Below are positions 43,200 to 52,409 of a stretch of DNA of 64,000 nucleotides, piece after piece. The stretch's first letter is position 1. The number at the start of each line of letters is the position of its first letter. The stretch spans positions 1 through 64,000 of the forward strand of contig UQTU01000007.1 of the NCBI GenBank assembly GCA_900544135.1, in the 5' to 3' direction. This DNA is from an uncultured Collinsella sp. (GTDB lineage Bacteria; Actinomycetota; Coriobacteriia; Coriobacteriales; Coriobacteriaceae). Under the pieces are notes generated by a model. That model saw only the letters and a program-made list of their open reading frames with translations. It ran no database searches and was not told the DNA's origin. The position numbers and the translations under genes were made by a program.

Positions 43200-45230
43200 G
43201 TGGCAAACGAAAACGATTACGATGGCGGCGAGATTAAGATTCTCGAAGGTCTCGAGGCCGTTCGTAAGCGCCCGGGCATGTATATCGGCTCGACGAGCGC
43301 CAGCGGTCTGCATCACCTGGTGTGGGAGATCGTTGACAACTCCGTCGACGAGGCCATGGCCGGTTTCTGCACCGAGATCCAGGTGACGGTCCACGCCGAC
43401 AACTCCATCACGGTCGTCGACAACGGGCGCGGCATCCCCGTCGACGAGCACCCTGTTAAAAAGATCCCGACGCTCGAGGTCGTTATGACGATCTTGCACG
43501 CCGGCGGTAAGTTCGATAACTCGGCCTATAAGGTCTCGGGCGGCCTGCACGGCGTGGGCATCTCCGTCGTCAACGCACTGTCCAAGCGCGTGGTCGTTCA
43601 GGTCCGTCGCGATGGCAACACCTACGAGATGGAGTTCTCGCGCGGCAAGACCGTCAAGAAGATGGAGGTCGTGGGCACCTCGGATTCGACGGGCACCACC
43701 GTCACCTTCTGGCCCGACGACGAGATCTTCGAGACCTGCATCTACGATTTCGATACGCTGCACAACCGTCTGCAGGAGACGGCGTTCCTCAATAAGAACC
43801 TCAAAATCGTGCTGACCGACGAGCGCGAGGCGACTCCCCACGTGGAGGAGTTTTGCTACGAGGGCGGCATCATCGACTTCGTCAAGTTCCTCAACGAGGG
43901 CAAGGACGTCCCCGAGGCCTTTAAGGAGCCCATCTACATCGAGGGCAAATCGGACCCGGACGCTCCCGTGGCCAAGATGGGCGAGGTCGAGGTTTCCCTG
44001 CAGTGGAATAGCGGCTACGGCGAGAACGTCATGTCGTTTGCCAACGACATCTACACTCCCGAGGGCGGCATGCACCTTGAGGGCTTCCGCACCGCGCTCA
44101 CCCGCGTGATCAACGACTACGCGCGCAAACAGAACCTGCTCAAGGAAAAAGACGCCAACCTGACCGGCGACGATGTGCGCGAGGGCCTTTCGGCCGTTAT
44201 CTCGGTCAAGCTGCCCGATCCGCAGTTTGAGGGCCAGACCAAGGCCAAGCTCGGTAGCTCCTATATGCGCGCTCTCACGCTCAAGATCGTGACCGACGGC
44301 CTCGCCGATTACCTCGAGGAGCATCCCAAGCCCGCCCGCGAGATCGTCAAGAAGGCGCAACAGGCCTGCAAGGCGCGCAACGCCGCCCGCAAGGCGCGCG
44401 AGGCGACCCGCCGCAAGAGCCTGCTTGAGACGGCATCCCTGCCCGGTAAGCTCGCTGACTGCTCGGTGCGCGATGCCGAGCTGACCGAGCTCTTCATCGT
44501 AGAGGGCGACTCGGCAGGCGGTTCGGCCAAGGACGGCCGTCGCCGAGACATCCAGGCGATTCTGCCCCTGCGCGGCAAGATTCTGAACGTCGAGCGCGTT
44601 GGTGACCATCGCGCGTTCTCGAGTGACACCATCCAGTCGCTGATTACCGCGATCGGCTGCGGTGTCACGACGAGTGCCGGCGACGGCGGCGACTTCGATA
44701 TCACCAAGGCGCGCTACCACAAGATCATCATCATGACCGATGCAGACGTCGACGGTGCGCATATCCGCATCCTGCTGCTGACGTTCTTCTACAAGTACAT
44801 GCGTCCGCTGATCGATGCCGGCTACGTCTATGTTGCCTGCCCGCCCATCTTTGGCATTAAGGTGCGCAACAAGATCCACTACGTGTATCCCAACGGCCGC
44901 CAGCCCGAAGACGAGATCCTGCGCGACACCATCCAGAGTCTGGGCCTGAACCCCGACGACAACGACGAGGACGGCAAGGCCAAGGACGGCAAGATCACCA
45001 AGAAGCGCAAGGGCTATACCGTCCAGCGCTACAAGGGCCTGGGCGAGATGGACCCCAAGCAGCTTGCCTCGACGACGATGGATCCCAAGACCCGCATCCT
45101 GCAGCGCGTGTCGATCGAGGACGCCGTGGTGGCGGACCGCGCCGTGCGCGAGCTGATGGGTTCCGAGGTCGGCTATCGCCGCGAGTACATTGAAAAACAC
45201 GCGCACGACGCGCGCTTCTTAGACGCCTAA
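43200..45230 (+). CDS. gyrB: DNA gyrase subunit B
   Basis: This is the ATPase subunit of gyrase, 676 residues. It opens with the GHKL ATPase: RKRPGMYIGSTSASGLHHLV, VDNGRGIPVDEHP and KVSGGLHGVGISVVNALS. The transducer follows, then TOPRIM with LFIVEGDSAGGSAKDGRRR and IMTDADVDGAHI. The C-terminus has YKGLGEMDPKQLASTTMDP. GTG 43200 has AAGGAGG four bases upstream; the frame runs six codons further without a site. No gyrB resistance change is obvious by eye. Confidence 0.98.
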   Translation: MANENDYDGGEIKILEGLEAVRKRPGMYIGSTSASGLHHLVWEIVDNSVDEAMAGFCTEIQVTVHADNSITVVDNGRGIPVDEHPVKKIPTLEVVMTILHAGGKFDNSAYKVSGGLHGVGISVVNALSKRVVVQVRRDGNTYEMEFSRGKTVKKMEVVGTSDSTGTTVTFWPDDEIFETCIYDFDTLHNRLQETAFLNKNLKIVLTDEREATPHVEEFCYEGGIIDFVKFLNEGKDVPEAFKEPIYIEGKSDPDAPVAKMGEVEVSLQWNSGYGENVMSFANDIYTPEGGMHLEGFRTALTRVINDYARKQNLLKEKDANLTGDDVREGLSAVISVKLPDPQFEGQTKAKLGSSYMRALTLKIVTDGLADYLEEHPKPAREIVKKAQQACKARNAARKAREATRRKSLLETASLPGKLADCSVRDAELTELFIVEGDSAGGSAKDGRRRDIQAILPLRGKILNVERVGDHRAFSSDTIQSLITAIGCGVTTSAGDGGDFDITKARYHKIIIMTDADVDGAHIRILLLTFFYKYMRPLIDAGYVYVACPPIFGIKVRNKIHYVYPNGRQPEDEILRDTIQSLGLNPDDNDEDGKAKDGKITKKRKGYTVQRYKGLGEMDPKQLASTTMDPKTRILQRVSIEDAVVADRAVRELMGSEVGYRREYIEKHAHDARFLDA

Positions 45231-45237
45231 CCTGTTC

Positions 45238-45336
45238 GGCTTTCCCAGCCACCGCACCTTCGCCCTCAATCGTCGGTCGCGTACCCAAGTACGCTTCCCT
45301 CCTCTTTCGAGCGAATCTGCGGCACCTGGAAAAGCC
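45238..45336. repeat. Imperfect long hairpin between gyrB and gyrA
   Basis: Outer arms ggctttcccagccaccgc and gcggcacctggaaaagcc pair at 14 of 18 positions, and an inner hairpin gcgtac-ccaa-gtacgc sits near the centre. The whole forms a 99-base imperfect palindrome. It resembles a dispersed palindromic element more than a terminator, since no T run follows. Confidence 0.5.
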
Positions 45337-45385
45337 GTCTCCGTGGCAGGGAACTAATGGACCACGCAAACCATGAGGAGGTAAC

Positions 45386-48121
45386 GTGGCAGACGATATC
45401 AACAATAACGAGGGTATGGGCGAGACCGGCGATGCCGGCATGCCCGACGATCTGAAGCGCCTGCTTGCCCGTGCTGAGCAGGGCGAGGACGGCGATCCTG
45501 ACGCCTATAACCCCGATGCCGATGATGAGGAAGAAGACGACGGTGAGCTCGAGGAGAGCTTTGGCGAAGTCGACCGTGGCGCCTCGGCCGGCGAGGATAT
45601 CAACGGCGGCCAGCTCCAGATTTCGGAGTTCGGTCGCGAGATGAAGCAGTCGTTTATCGAGTATTCGATGTCGGTTATCACGGCGCGTGCCCTGCCGGAC
45701 GTGCGCGACGGCTTAAAGCCGGTGCACCGCCGTATCCTGTATGCGATGAACGAGAGCGGCATCTACCCCAACCGCCCACATAAGAAGTCGGCCTGGACGG
45801 TCGGCGAAGTTATCGGTAAGTACCACCCGCATGGCGACTTCGCGGTCTATGAGGCAATGGTTCGCCTGGCGCAGTGGTTCTCCATGCGCACGCCGCTCAT
45901 CGACGGCCACGGCAACTTCGGCAACATCGACGGCGACGGCGCCGCTGCCATGCGTTACACCGAGAGCCGCCTGGCAAAGCCCGCCATGGAGCTGCTGCGT
46001 GACCTGCAGAAGGATACCGTCGACTGGCAGCCCAACTACGACGAATCACTCGCCGAGCCCGTGGCACTGCCTGCGCGCTTCCCCAACCTGCTGGTCAACG
46101 GCAGCCAGGGCATCGCCGTCGGCATGGCCACCAACATCGCCCCGCATAACCTCACCGAGGCGATCGAGGCCACCTGCTACCTGATCGACAACCCCGACGC
46201 CACCGTCGACGAGCTCATGCAGATCATGCCCGGTCCGGACTTCCCCACCGGCGCCATCATCATGGGCAGCGCCAGCATTAAGCAGAGCTACGAGACCGGC
46301 CGCGGCTCCATTACCGTGCGCGCCAAGGCCCACGTGGAGTCCACCAAGACCGGCCGCAGCCGCTTGGTCTTTACCGAGATTCCCTACATGGTCAACAAGG
46401 GCACCCTGCAGGAGAAGATCGCCCAGCTCGTCAACGACAAGCGCATCGAGGGCATCTCGGATATGCGCGATGAGTCCAACCAGAAGGGCATCCGTCTGGT
46501 CATCGAGCTCAAGAAGGGCGTCATTCCGCAGGTCGTGCTCAACAACCTGTATAAGTACACCTCGCTGCAGACGACCTTTGGCGCCAACAACCTGGCGCTC
46601 GTCAACGGCGTTCCCAAATGCCTGAGCCTGCGCGAGATGCTGCAGCACTACATCGACCACCAGGTCGACGTCGTCACCCGCCGCACCCGCTTCGACCTTA
46701 AGAAGGCCCAGGCTCGCGCGCATATCCTCGAGGGCTACCTGATGGCTCTCGATCATATTGACGAGGTCATCAGCATTATCCGCTCCTCGCAGACCGACTC
46801 CGAGGCCAGCAGCCGCCTGATCGAGCGCTTTGGCTTTACGCCCGAGCAGACCACGGCCATCCTCGAGATGAAGCTGCGCCGCCTGACCGGCCTGGAGCGC
46901 GACAAGATTCAGGAAGAGCTGGACGGCCTGCGCCGCGCCATCGCCTACTACGAGGACCTGCTGGCGCACGAGGAGAAGATCCTGGGCGTCATTAAGGAAG
47001 AGATGCGCGAGATCTCCAAGAAGTTCGGCGATAAGCGCCGCACCGAGATCAGCCATGTCGAGAAGGACCTGGACGTCGAGGACCTCATTGCCGACGAGGA
47101 CATGGTCGTGACCATCACCCACACCGGCTATGTCAAGCGCATCCCGGTGGCCGCCTACCGCGCCCAGAAACGCGGCGGCAAGGGCGTGTCGGGCGTCAAC
47201 CTCAAAGAGGACGATGTCATCGACGAAATGTTCATCGCGTCCACGCACGAGTACGTGCTGTTCTTCTCGAGCAAGGGCAAGGTCTATCGCCTGAAGGTGC
47301 ACGAGCTGCCGGTGGGTACGCGCCAGGCGCGCGGTACCGCGATCGTCAACCTGCTGCCCTTCGAGGAGGGCGAGAAGATCGCGAGCGTCATCAGCTGCCG
47401 CGAGTTCCCTGCCGACGAGTATCTGATGTTTGCCACCAAGAGCGGCATGGTCAAGAAGACCGTGATGAGCGCATATGACCGCAGCCGTCGCGACGGCCTG
47501 ATCGCTATCAACCTGCGTGACGACGACGCGCTGCTGAACGTGCGCCGCGTGCGCGAGGGCGACAAGATTATCCTGGCCACCACCGCGGGCAAGGCGATCA
47601 TGTTCTCCGAGGAGCAGGTGCGCGCCACCGGCCGCGATACTAGCGGCGTTCGCGGTATCGGTATGAAGGACGGCGTGAGCGTTCTGGGCATGGAAGTCAC
47701 TAACGGCAACGGCGATCTGTTCGTCATCACCGAGCGCGGCTACGGCAAGCGCACGCCGGTCGCGGACTACCCGGAGCAGAATCGCGGCGGCCAGGGCGTC
47801 TACACCATCCAAATGACCGAGCGTAAGGGTAACCTCGCGGCCATGAAGACAGTGGGCCCGCAGCACGAGCTGTTCATCGTGACGGAGGGTGCGACGGTCA
47901 TTCGCGTCAAGACCGACGAGATCAGCCAGACTGGCCGCGCCACCCAGGGCGTCAAGATGATGACCGTCGACGATAACGACCGCATCTGCGCCGTAGCCCG
48001 CATGACGGCCGCCAAAGAGAAGTCCGAAGGCGAAGCCACAGGAGACGGCTCTGCTCCCGAAGAAACCCCTGTCGACCTAGGCGACGGCAACGACATGCCA
48101 GAAGATCTCCTCGACGAGTAA
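45386..48121 (+). CDS. gyrA: DNA gyrase subunit A
   Basis: This is the breakage-reunion subunit, 911 residues. An unusual acidic N-terminal extension of about 75 residues (several Asp/Glu runs) precedes ISEFGREMKQSFIEYSMSVI. The quinolone-determining region reads KYHPHGDFAVYEAMVR: Phe152 occupies the place of E. coli Ser83, while Glu156 (Asp87 place) is normal for Gram-positive enzymes. The catalytic Tyr is in AAAMRYTESRLAKPAME. The C-terminal beta-pinwheel contains the GyrA box TYRAQKRGGKGVSG-like segment (YRAQKRGGKGVSG). The tail is acidic. GTG start with AGGAGG upstream. Confidence 0.98.
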   Translation: MADDINNNEGMGETGDAGMPDDLKRLLARAEQGEDGDPDAYNPDADDEEEDDGELEESFGEVDRGASAGEDINGGQLQISEFGREMKQSFIEYSMSVITARALPDVRDGLKPVHRRILYAMNESGIYPNRPHKKSAWTVGEVIGKYHPHGDFAVYEAMVRLAQWFSMRTPLIDGHGNFGNIDGDGAAAMRYTESRLAKPAMELLRDLQKDTVDWQPNYDESLAEPVALPARFPNLLVNGSQGIAVGMATNIAPHNLTEAIEATCYLIDNPDATVDELMQIMPGPDFPTGAIIMGSASIKQSYETGRGSITVRAKAHVESTKTGRSRLVFTEIPYMVNKGTLQEKIAQLVNDKRIEGISDMRDESNQKGIRLVIELKKGVIPQVVLNNLYKYTSLQTTFGANNLALVNGVPKCLSLREMLQHYIDHQVDVVTRRTRFDLKKAQARAHILEGYLMALDHIDEVISIIRSSQTDSEASSRLIERFGFTPEQTTAILEMKLRRLTGLERDKIQEELDGLRRAIAYYEDLLAHEEKILGVIKEEMREISKKFGDKRRTEISHVEKDLDVEDLIADEDMVVTITHTGYVKRIPVAAYRAQKRGGKGVSGVNLKEDDVIDEMFIASTHEYVLFFSSKGKVYRLKVHELPVGTRQARGTAIVNLLPFEEGEKIASVISCREFPADEYLMFATKSGMVKKTVMSAYDRSRRDGLIAINLRDDDALLNVRRVREGDKIILATTAGKAIMFSEEQVRATGRDTSGVRGIGMKDGVSVLGMEVTNGNGDLFVITERGYGKRTPVADYPEQNRGGQGVYTIQMTERKGNLAAMKTVGPQHELFIVTEGATVIRVKTDEISQTGRATQGVKMMTVDDNDRICAVARMTAAKEKSEGEATGDGSAPEETPVDLGDGNDMPEDLLDE

Positions 48122-48161
48122 GTAGTCCTCTCCGGTCAAAAACATCAGACCCCATATATCG

Positions 48162-48189
48162 GCGGTCGGCGCACCTGCGCGCCGACCGC
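48162..48189 (+). terminator. Terminator of gyrA
   Basis: Eleven-base arms gcggtcggcgc and gcgccgaccgc, followed by tttttt. Confidence 0.92.
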
Positions 48190-48213
48190 TTTTTTGAAAA
48201 CCTAGGGACCCGC

Positions 48214-48351
48214 GTTCGCCCCGGCCGCATGGCGGCACATGAAGTCGATCGCGAGTTCCGCACGAGCCGGAGAGCACTTAATGTGCTCTCCGTGCGAGCC
48301 AGGACTGTCCGAGCAGGCGACTTCATGTGCCGCCATGCGGCCGGGGCGAAC
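48214..48351. repeat. 138-base palindrome with perfect 34-base arms
   Basis: The left arm 48214-48247 (starting gttcgccccggccgcatgg) and the right arm 48318-48351 are exact reverse complements over 34 bases. The 70-base centre contains a second perfect hairpin, cggagagcac-ttaat-gtgctctccg. No open frame is inside. It lies between the gyrA terminator and the tRNA-Ile promoter. The exactness suggests a recent or conserved element such as a non-autonomous miniature element. Confidence 0.9.
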
Positions 48352-48378
48352 CCCTCCCAAAGATTTTCAAAAAAGTTG

Positions 48379-48408
48379 TTGACGCGCGCGTAACGACTCG
48401 TCTAATAT
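48379..48408 (+). promoter_or_regulatory. tRNA-Ile promoter
   Basis: TTGACG (48379-48384), 18-base spacer, TAATAT (48403-48408), 14 bases before the tRNA. Confidence 0.8.
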
Positions 48409-48422
48409 ATCCCTTGCGCGAT

Positions 48423-48499
48423 GGACCTGTAGCTCAGTTGGTTAGAGCGTCCGGCTGATAACCGGGAGGTCACAAGTTCGAATCTTGTCAGGTCCACCA
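48423..48499 (+). tRNA. tRNA-Ile (anticodon GAT)
   Basis: This is a 77-nt cloverleaf with encoded CCA: acceptor GGACCTG with CAGGTCC, D-arm AGCTCAGTTGGTTAGAGC, anticodon loop CTGATAA with GAT, and T-arm ACAAGTTCGAATCTTGT. It is not inside an rRNA operon here; it has its own promoter and terminator. Confidence 0.97.
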
Positions 48500-48513
48500 T
48501 CAAACCTGTGAAG

Positions 48514-48538
48514 AGCCCTGAGGCGTTGCCTCGGGGCT
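48514..48538 (+). terminator. Terminator of tRNA-Ile
   Basis: Arms agccctgaggc and gcctcggggct (one wobble pair), followed by tttttt. Confidence 0.85.
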
Positions 48539-48571
48539 TTTTTCTTGTCTGCGATAAATCTCATTTTGGTT

Positions 48572-48601
48572 TTGTGTGCTGTGCGAAAGATTGGGTAGTA
48601 T
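48572..48601 (+). promoter_or_regulatory. Promoter of the nuclease-domain gene
   Basis: TTGTGT (48572-48577), 18-base spacer, TAGTAT (48596-48601), 56 bases before the start at 48658. Confidence 0.5.
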
Positions 48602-48657
48602 AGCTATTCAATGCGGCGGGCTGCCGCGTGTTAACCGCTACGTACCGGAGGTGTTCC

Positions 48658-49158
48658 ATGGTTCGTGTCGACATAGAGACCATCGTCATGGCCGCCGGTC
48701 CCGTGCCATCGCTTATCGTGCTTCGTGAGCGCAGCAGCAAATCGGACTCGCCCGCGCCGCTGCGTTCCCTTTCCATTCAGACTGGTTCGTTTGAAGCTGC
48801 TGCCATCAGCCGCGGCATCGATAGCGGCCGCGCCGAGCGCCCGATCACCCATGATCTGTTGCTCGATACCGTTGACGCCCTGGGCGCCAAGCTCGAGCGC
48901 ATCGAGATCGTCCGCGCCGAGCCGCCGGTGTTCTACGCGACGATCGTCGTACTGGCCGATGGCGAGGAGCGCAAGATCGACGCCCGCCCCAGTGACGCCA
49001 TTGCCCTTGCCGTGCGCAGCAATGCCCCCATGTTTGTGGAGGACGACATCATGAATCGCCTGGGCACTGTTTCCACCCACGCCGAGGATGTCGACGACGA
49101 GCAGGAGTTCGAGAAGTTCGACGAGTTCGTCCATACGCTCTCCCCCGATGACTTCTAA
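48658..49158 (+). CDS. Bifunctional nuclease family protein (DUF151)
   Basis: The 166-residue product has the BFN domain: a strand-rich N-terminus, HDLLLDTVDALGAKLERIEI, then VFYATIVVLADGEERKIDARP and PSDAIALAVRSNAPMFVEDD, the family signature. Plant and bacterial relatives have reported RNase/DNase activity, but the cellular role in bacteria is unclear. ATG 48658 has GGAGG six bases upstream; the longer frame at 48628 lacks one. Two small genes follow closely on the same strand. Confidence 0.92.
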   Translation: MVRVDIETIVMAAGPVPSLIVLRERSSKSDSPAPLRSLSIQTGSFEAAAISRGIDSGRAERPITHDLLLDTVDALGAKLERIEIVRAEPPVFYATIVVLADGEERKIDARPSDAIALAVRSNAPMFVEDDIMNRLGTVSTHAEDVDDEQEFEKFDEFVHTLSPDDF

Positions 49159-49191
49159 ATGCGGGGCGGCAGGGTTGCGGAGTGTTCGCTG

Positions 49192-49548
49192 ATGGCCGGC
49201 GGCATGTCGGCTGAGGCGGCAGCCATTGCGCGTGAGGCCCAGATGCGCTCGGAGGCTTCTGAGGCGGCTCGCATTGCCTATGTGACACAGGCCCGCACGC
49301 TTCGCGAGCGTCGCGGCTCGTTTATCAAGATGGTTGTCATCTCCGCCCTTGTTGCGGCAATCTGCTCGCGCCTTCGTGGTACAGTTGGTGCGCTTGGGTT
49401 TTCGATCTCTACGGGCCTGGTGATCTGGGGTGTGGTCGACGCGGTAATGCTGACCAGTCAGATCAAGGTGCTCGACAAGCGCGCGATGGATATGATGCGC
49501 GCCCGCGACGCTGCCGCCAAGATCGCCGCCGAGGCACAGGAACTGTAA
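49192..49548 (+). CDS. Small membrane protein of unknown function
   Basis: The 118-residue product has a helical charged N-terminus (REAQMRSEASEAARIAYVTQ), two membrane segments (MVVISALVAAICSRLR and LGFSISTGLVIWGVVDAVML) and an Ala-rich helical tail. I choose ATG 49192, nine bases after GGAG; ATG 49159 overlaps the end of the previous gene without a site. It is probably co-transcribed with the genes on either side. Family not recognised. Confidence 0.65.
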   Translation: MAGGMSAEAAAIAREAQMRSEASEAARIAYVTQARTLRERRGSFIKMVVISALVAAICSRLRGTVGALGFSISTGLVIWGVVDAVMLTSQIKVLDKRAMDMMRARDAAAKIAAEAQEL

Positions 49549-49578
49549 CGACGCCAGACTCGATGGGAAGGTCTAAAG

Positions 49579-50028
49579 ATGGCACAGGATATGCAGGACG
49601 CCGGTAACGTCTCCGCCGAGCTCGACGCCATGGTGTGTGACCTGATCGGCGCGTTCTTGGACGACCTTGCCGCCGGTGAAAACCCTGGCGTGGTCGTGGC
49701 AATTGAGGACGCTGCTTCCAACCGTTATCTGGCGGCGCTCGACGAGGACGGCGAAGAGGCATGCCTCGAGGCGGCCACCAACTTTATCTCCGAGCACAAG
49801 ATGGGTCTTAAGGACGAGGGCCTGGGCCGTATCGCCCGCTATGCCATCGGCTACACCGGTTGTGTCGAAATTGACGGCGGCTATCACGACGCCCTGCTCG
49901 TGAGCTTCTTCGAAACCACGCTCGAGAGCGGTTTTTCGGCATACGTGCTGTATGAGGGCATGGGTGCCGGCGATGGTTTTATGTGGAGCGACCCTGAACC
50001 TGCAGGTGAGGAAACCCCTCTTATCTAA
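49579..50028 (+). CDS. Conserved hypothetical cytoplasmic protein
   Basis: This 149-residue acidic protein has no signal peptide or membrane segment. Segments such as ELDAMVCDLIGAFLDDLAAG, NFISEHKMGLKDEGLGRIAR and ALLVSFFETTLESGFSAYVL suggest a compact alpha/beta fold. GGAAGG precedes the ATG. I recognise no family. Its place after the two preceding genes suggests an operon of three. Confidence 0.65.
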   Translation: MAQDMQDAGNVSAELDAMVCDLIGAFLDDLAAGENPGVVVAIEDAASNRYLAALDEDGEEACLEAATNFISEHKMGLKDEGLGRIARYAIGYTGCVEIDGGYHDALLVSFFETTLESGFSAYVLYEGMGAGDGFMWSDPEPAGEETPLI

Positions 50029-50145
50029 AATCGCTAAAATAAACGAGTTTTCGGTAAAAGGCTCAATATTCCCGCTGAGCGTTGTATCGCTGGGCGGGCC
50101 GCATACGCGTGCCGTTTGTATATGGATAGAAGATAGGGGAACTAC

Positions 50146-51984
<1,839 letters not shown>

Positions 51985-52012
51985 GCGCTGGGCTTTATAG
52001 CGACTAACAAGA

Positions 52013-52043
52013 AAGGGCGCCGACCATCGCGGTCGGCGCCCTT
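52013..52043 (+). terminator. Terminator of typA
   Basis: Thirteen-base arms aagggcgccgacc and ggtcggcgccctt, followed by tttt. Confidence 0.93.
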
Positions 52044-52049
52044 TTTTGG

Positions 52050-52409
52050 TGTAAGGGGAAAGGTTCGTTTGCACCACAGCTGAGGCGACTATCCCTCTGA
52101 TCGGCTTTTCGGTCAAAGTTAAGTTGTTTAAACATATACATAATTCCACTAAATAAAACCGGTATGATACAAAACCGTTAACAGGTAAATATCAACTGGT
52201 ATTAAATTAAAAGACCTCTTTACCTGCGGTTTACATGATTGGTATCTATATTGTATTTTATGCATTGTGGCATAGACGAACCGTCTTAGAAGTTGCTCCC
52301 CAATGGGTTCTTGCAATGCGCTAGGTAGGTTCTCGTTGATGTTGGGGTTTGTGTTCGATCCGACGATTCGCCGTATTCCACACTGTGTTGTAGGAATTAG
52401 GGGACAACT
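52050..52409 (+). promoter_or_regulatory. AT-rich leader of the pilus operon
   Basis: This 360-base gap has no gene. It is far richer in A and T than its surroundings. The best promoter I see is TTTACA (52230-52235), 18-base spacer, TATTTT (52254-52259), giving a leader of about 150 bases; tatgat near 52164 is an alternative -10. The long leader leaves room for regulation, but I see no known riboswitch or invertible repeat. Confidence 0.45.

Noticed and set aside
43149..45206. Long minus-strand frame opposite gyrB, and similar ones opposite gyrA, typA and dnaN
   Set aside because: Typical antisense open frames of high-GC genes with strong third-position bias; the plus-strand genes are certain.
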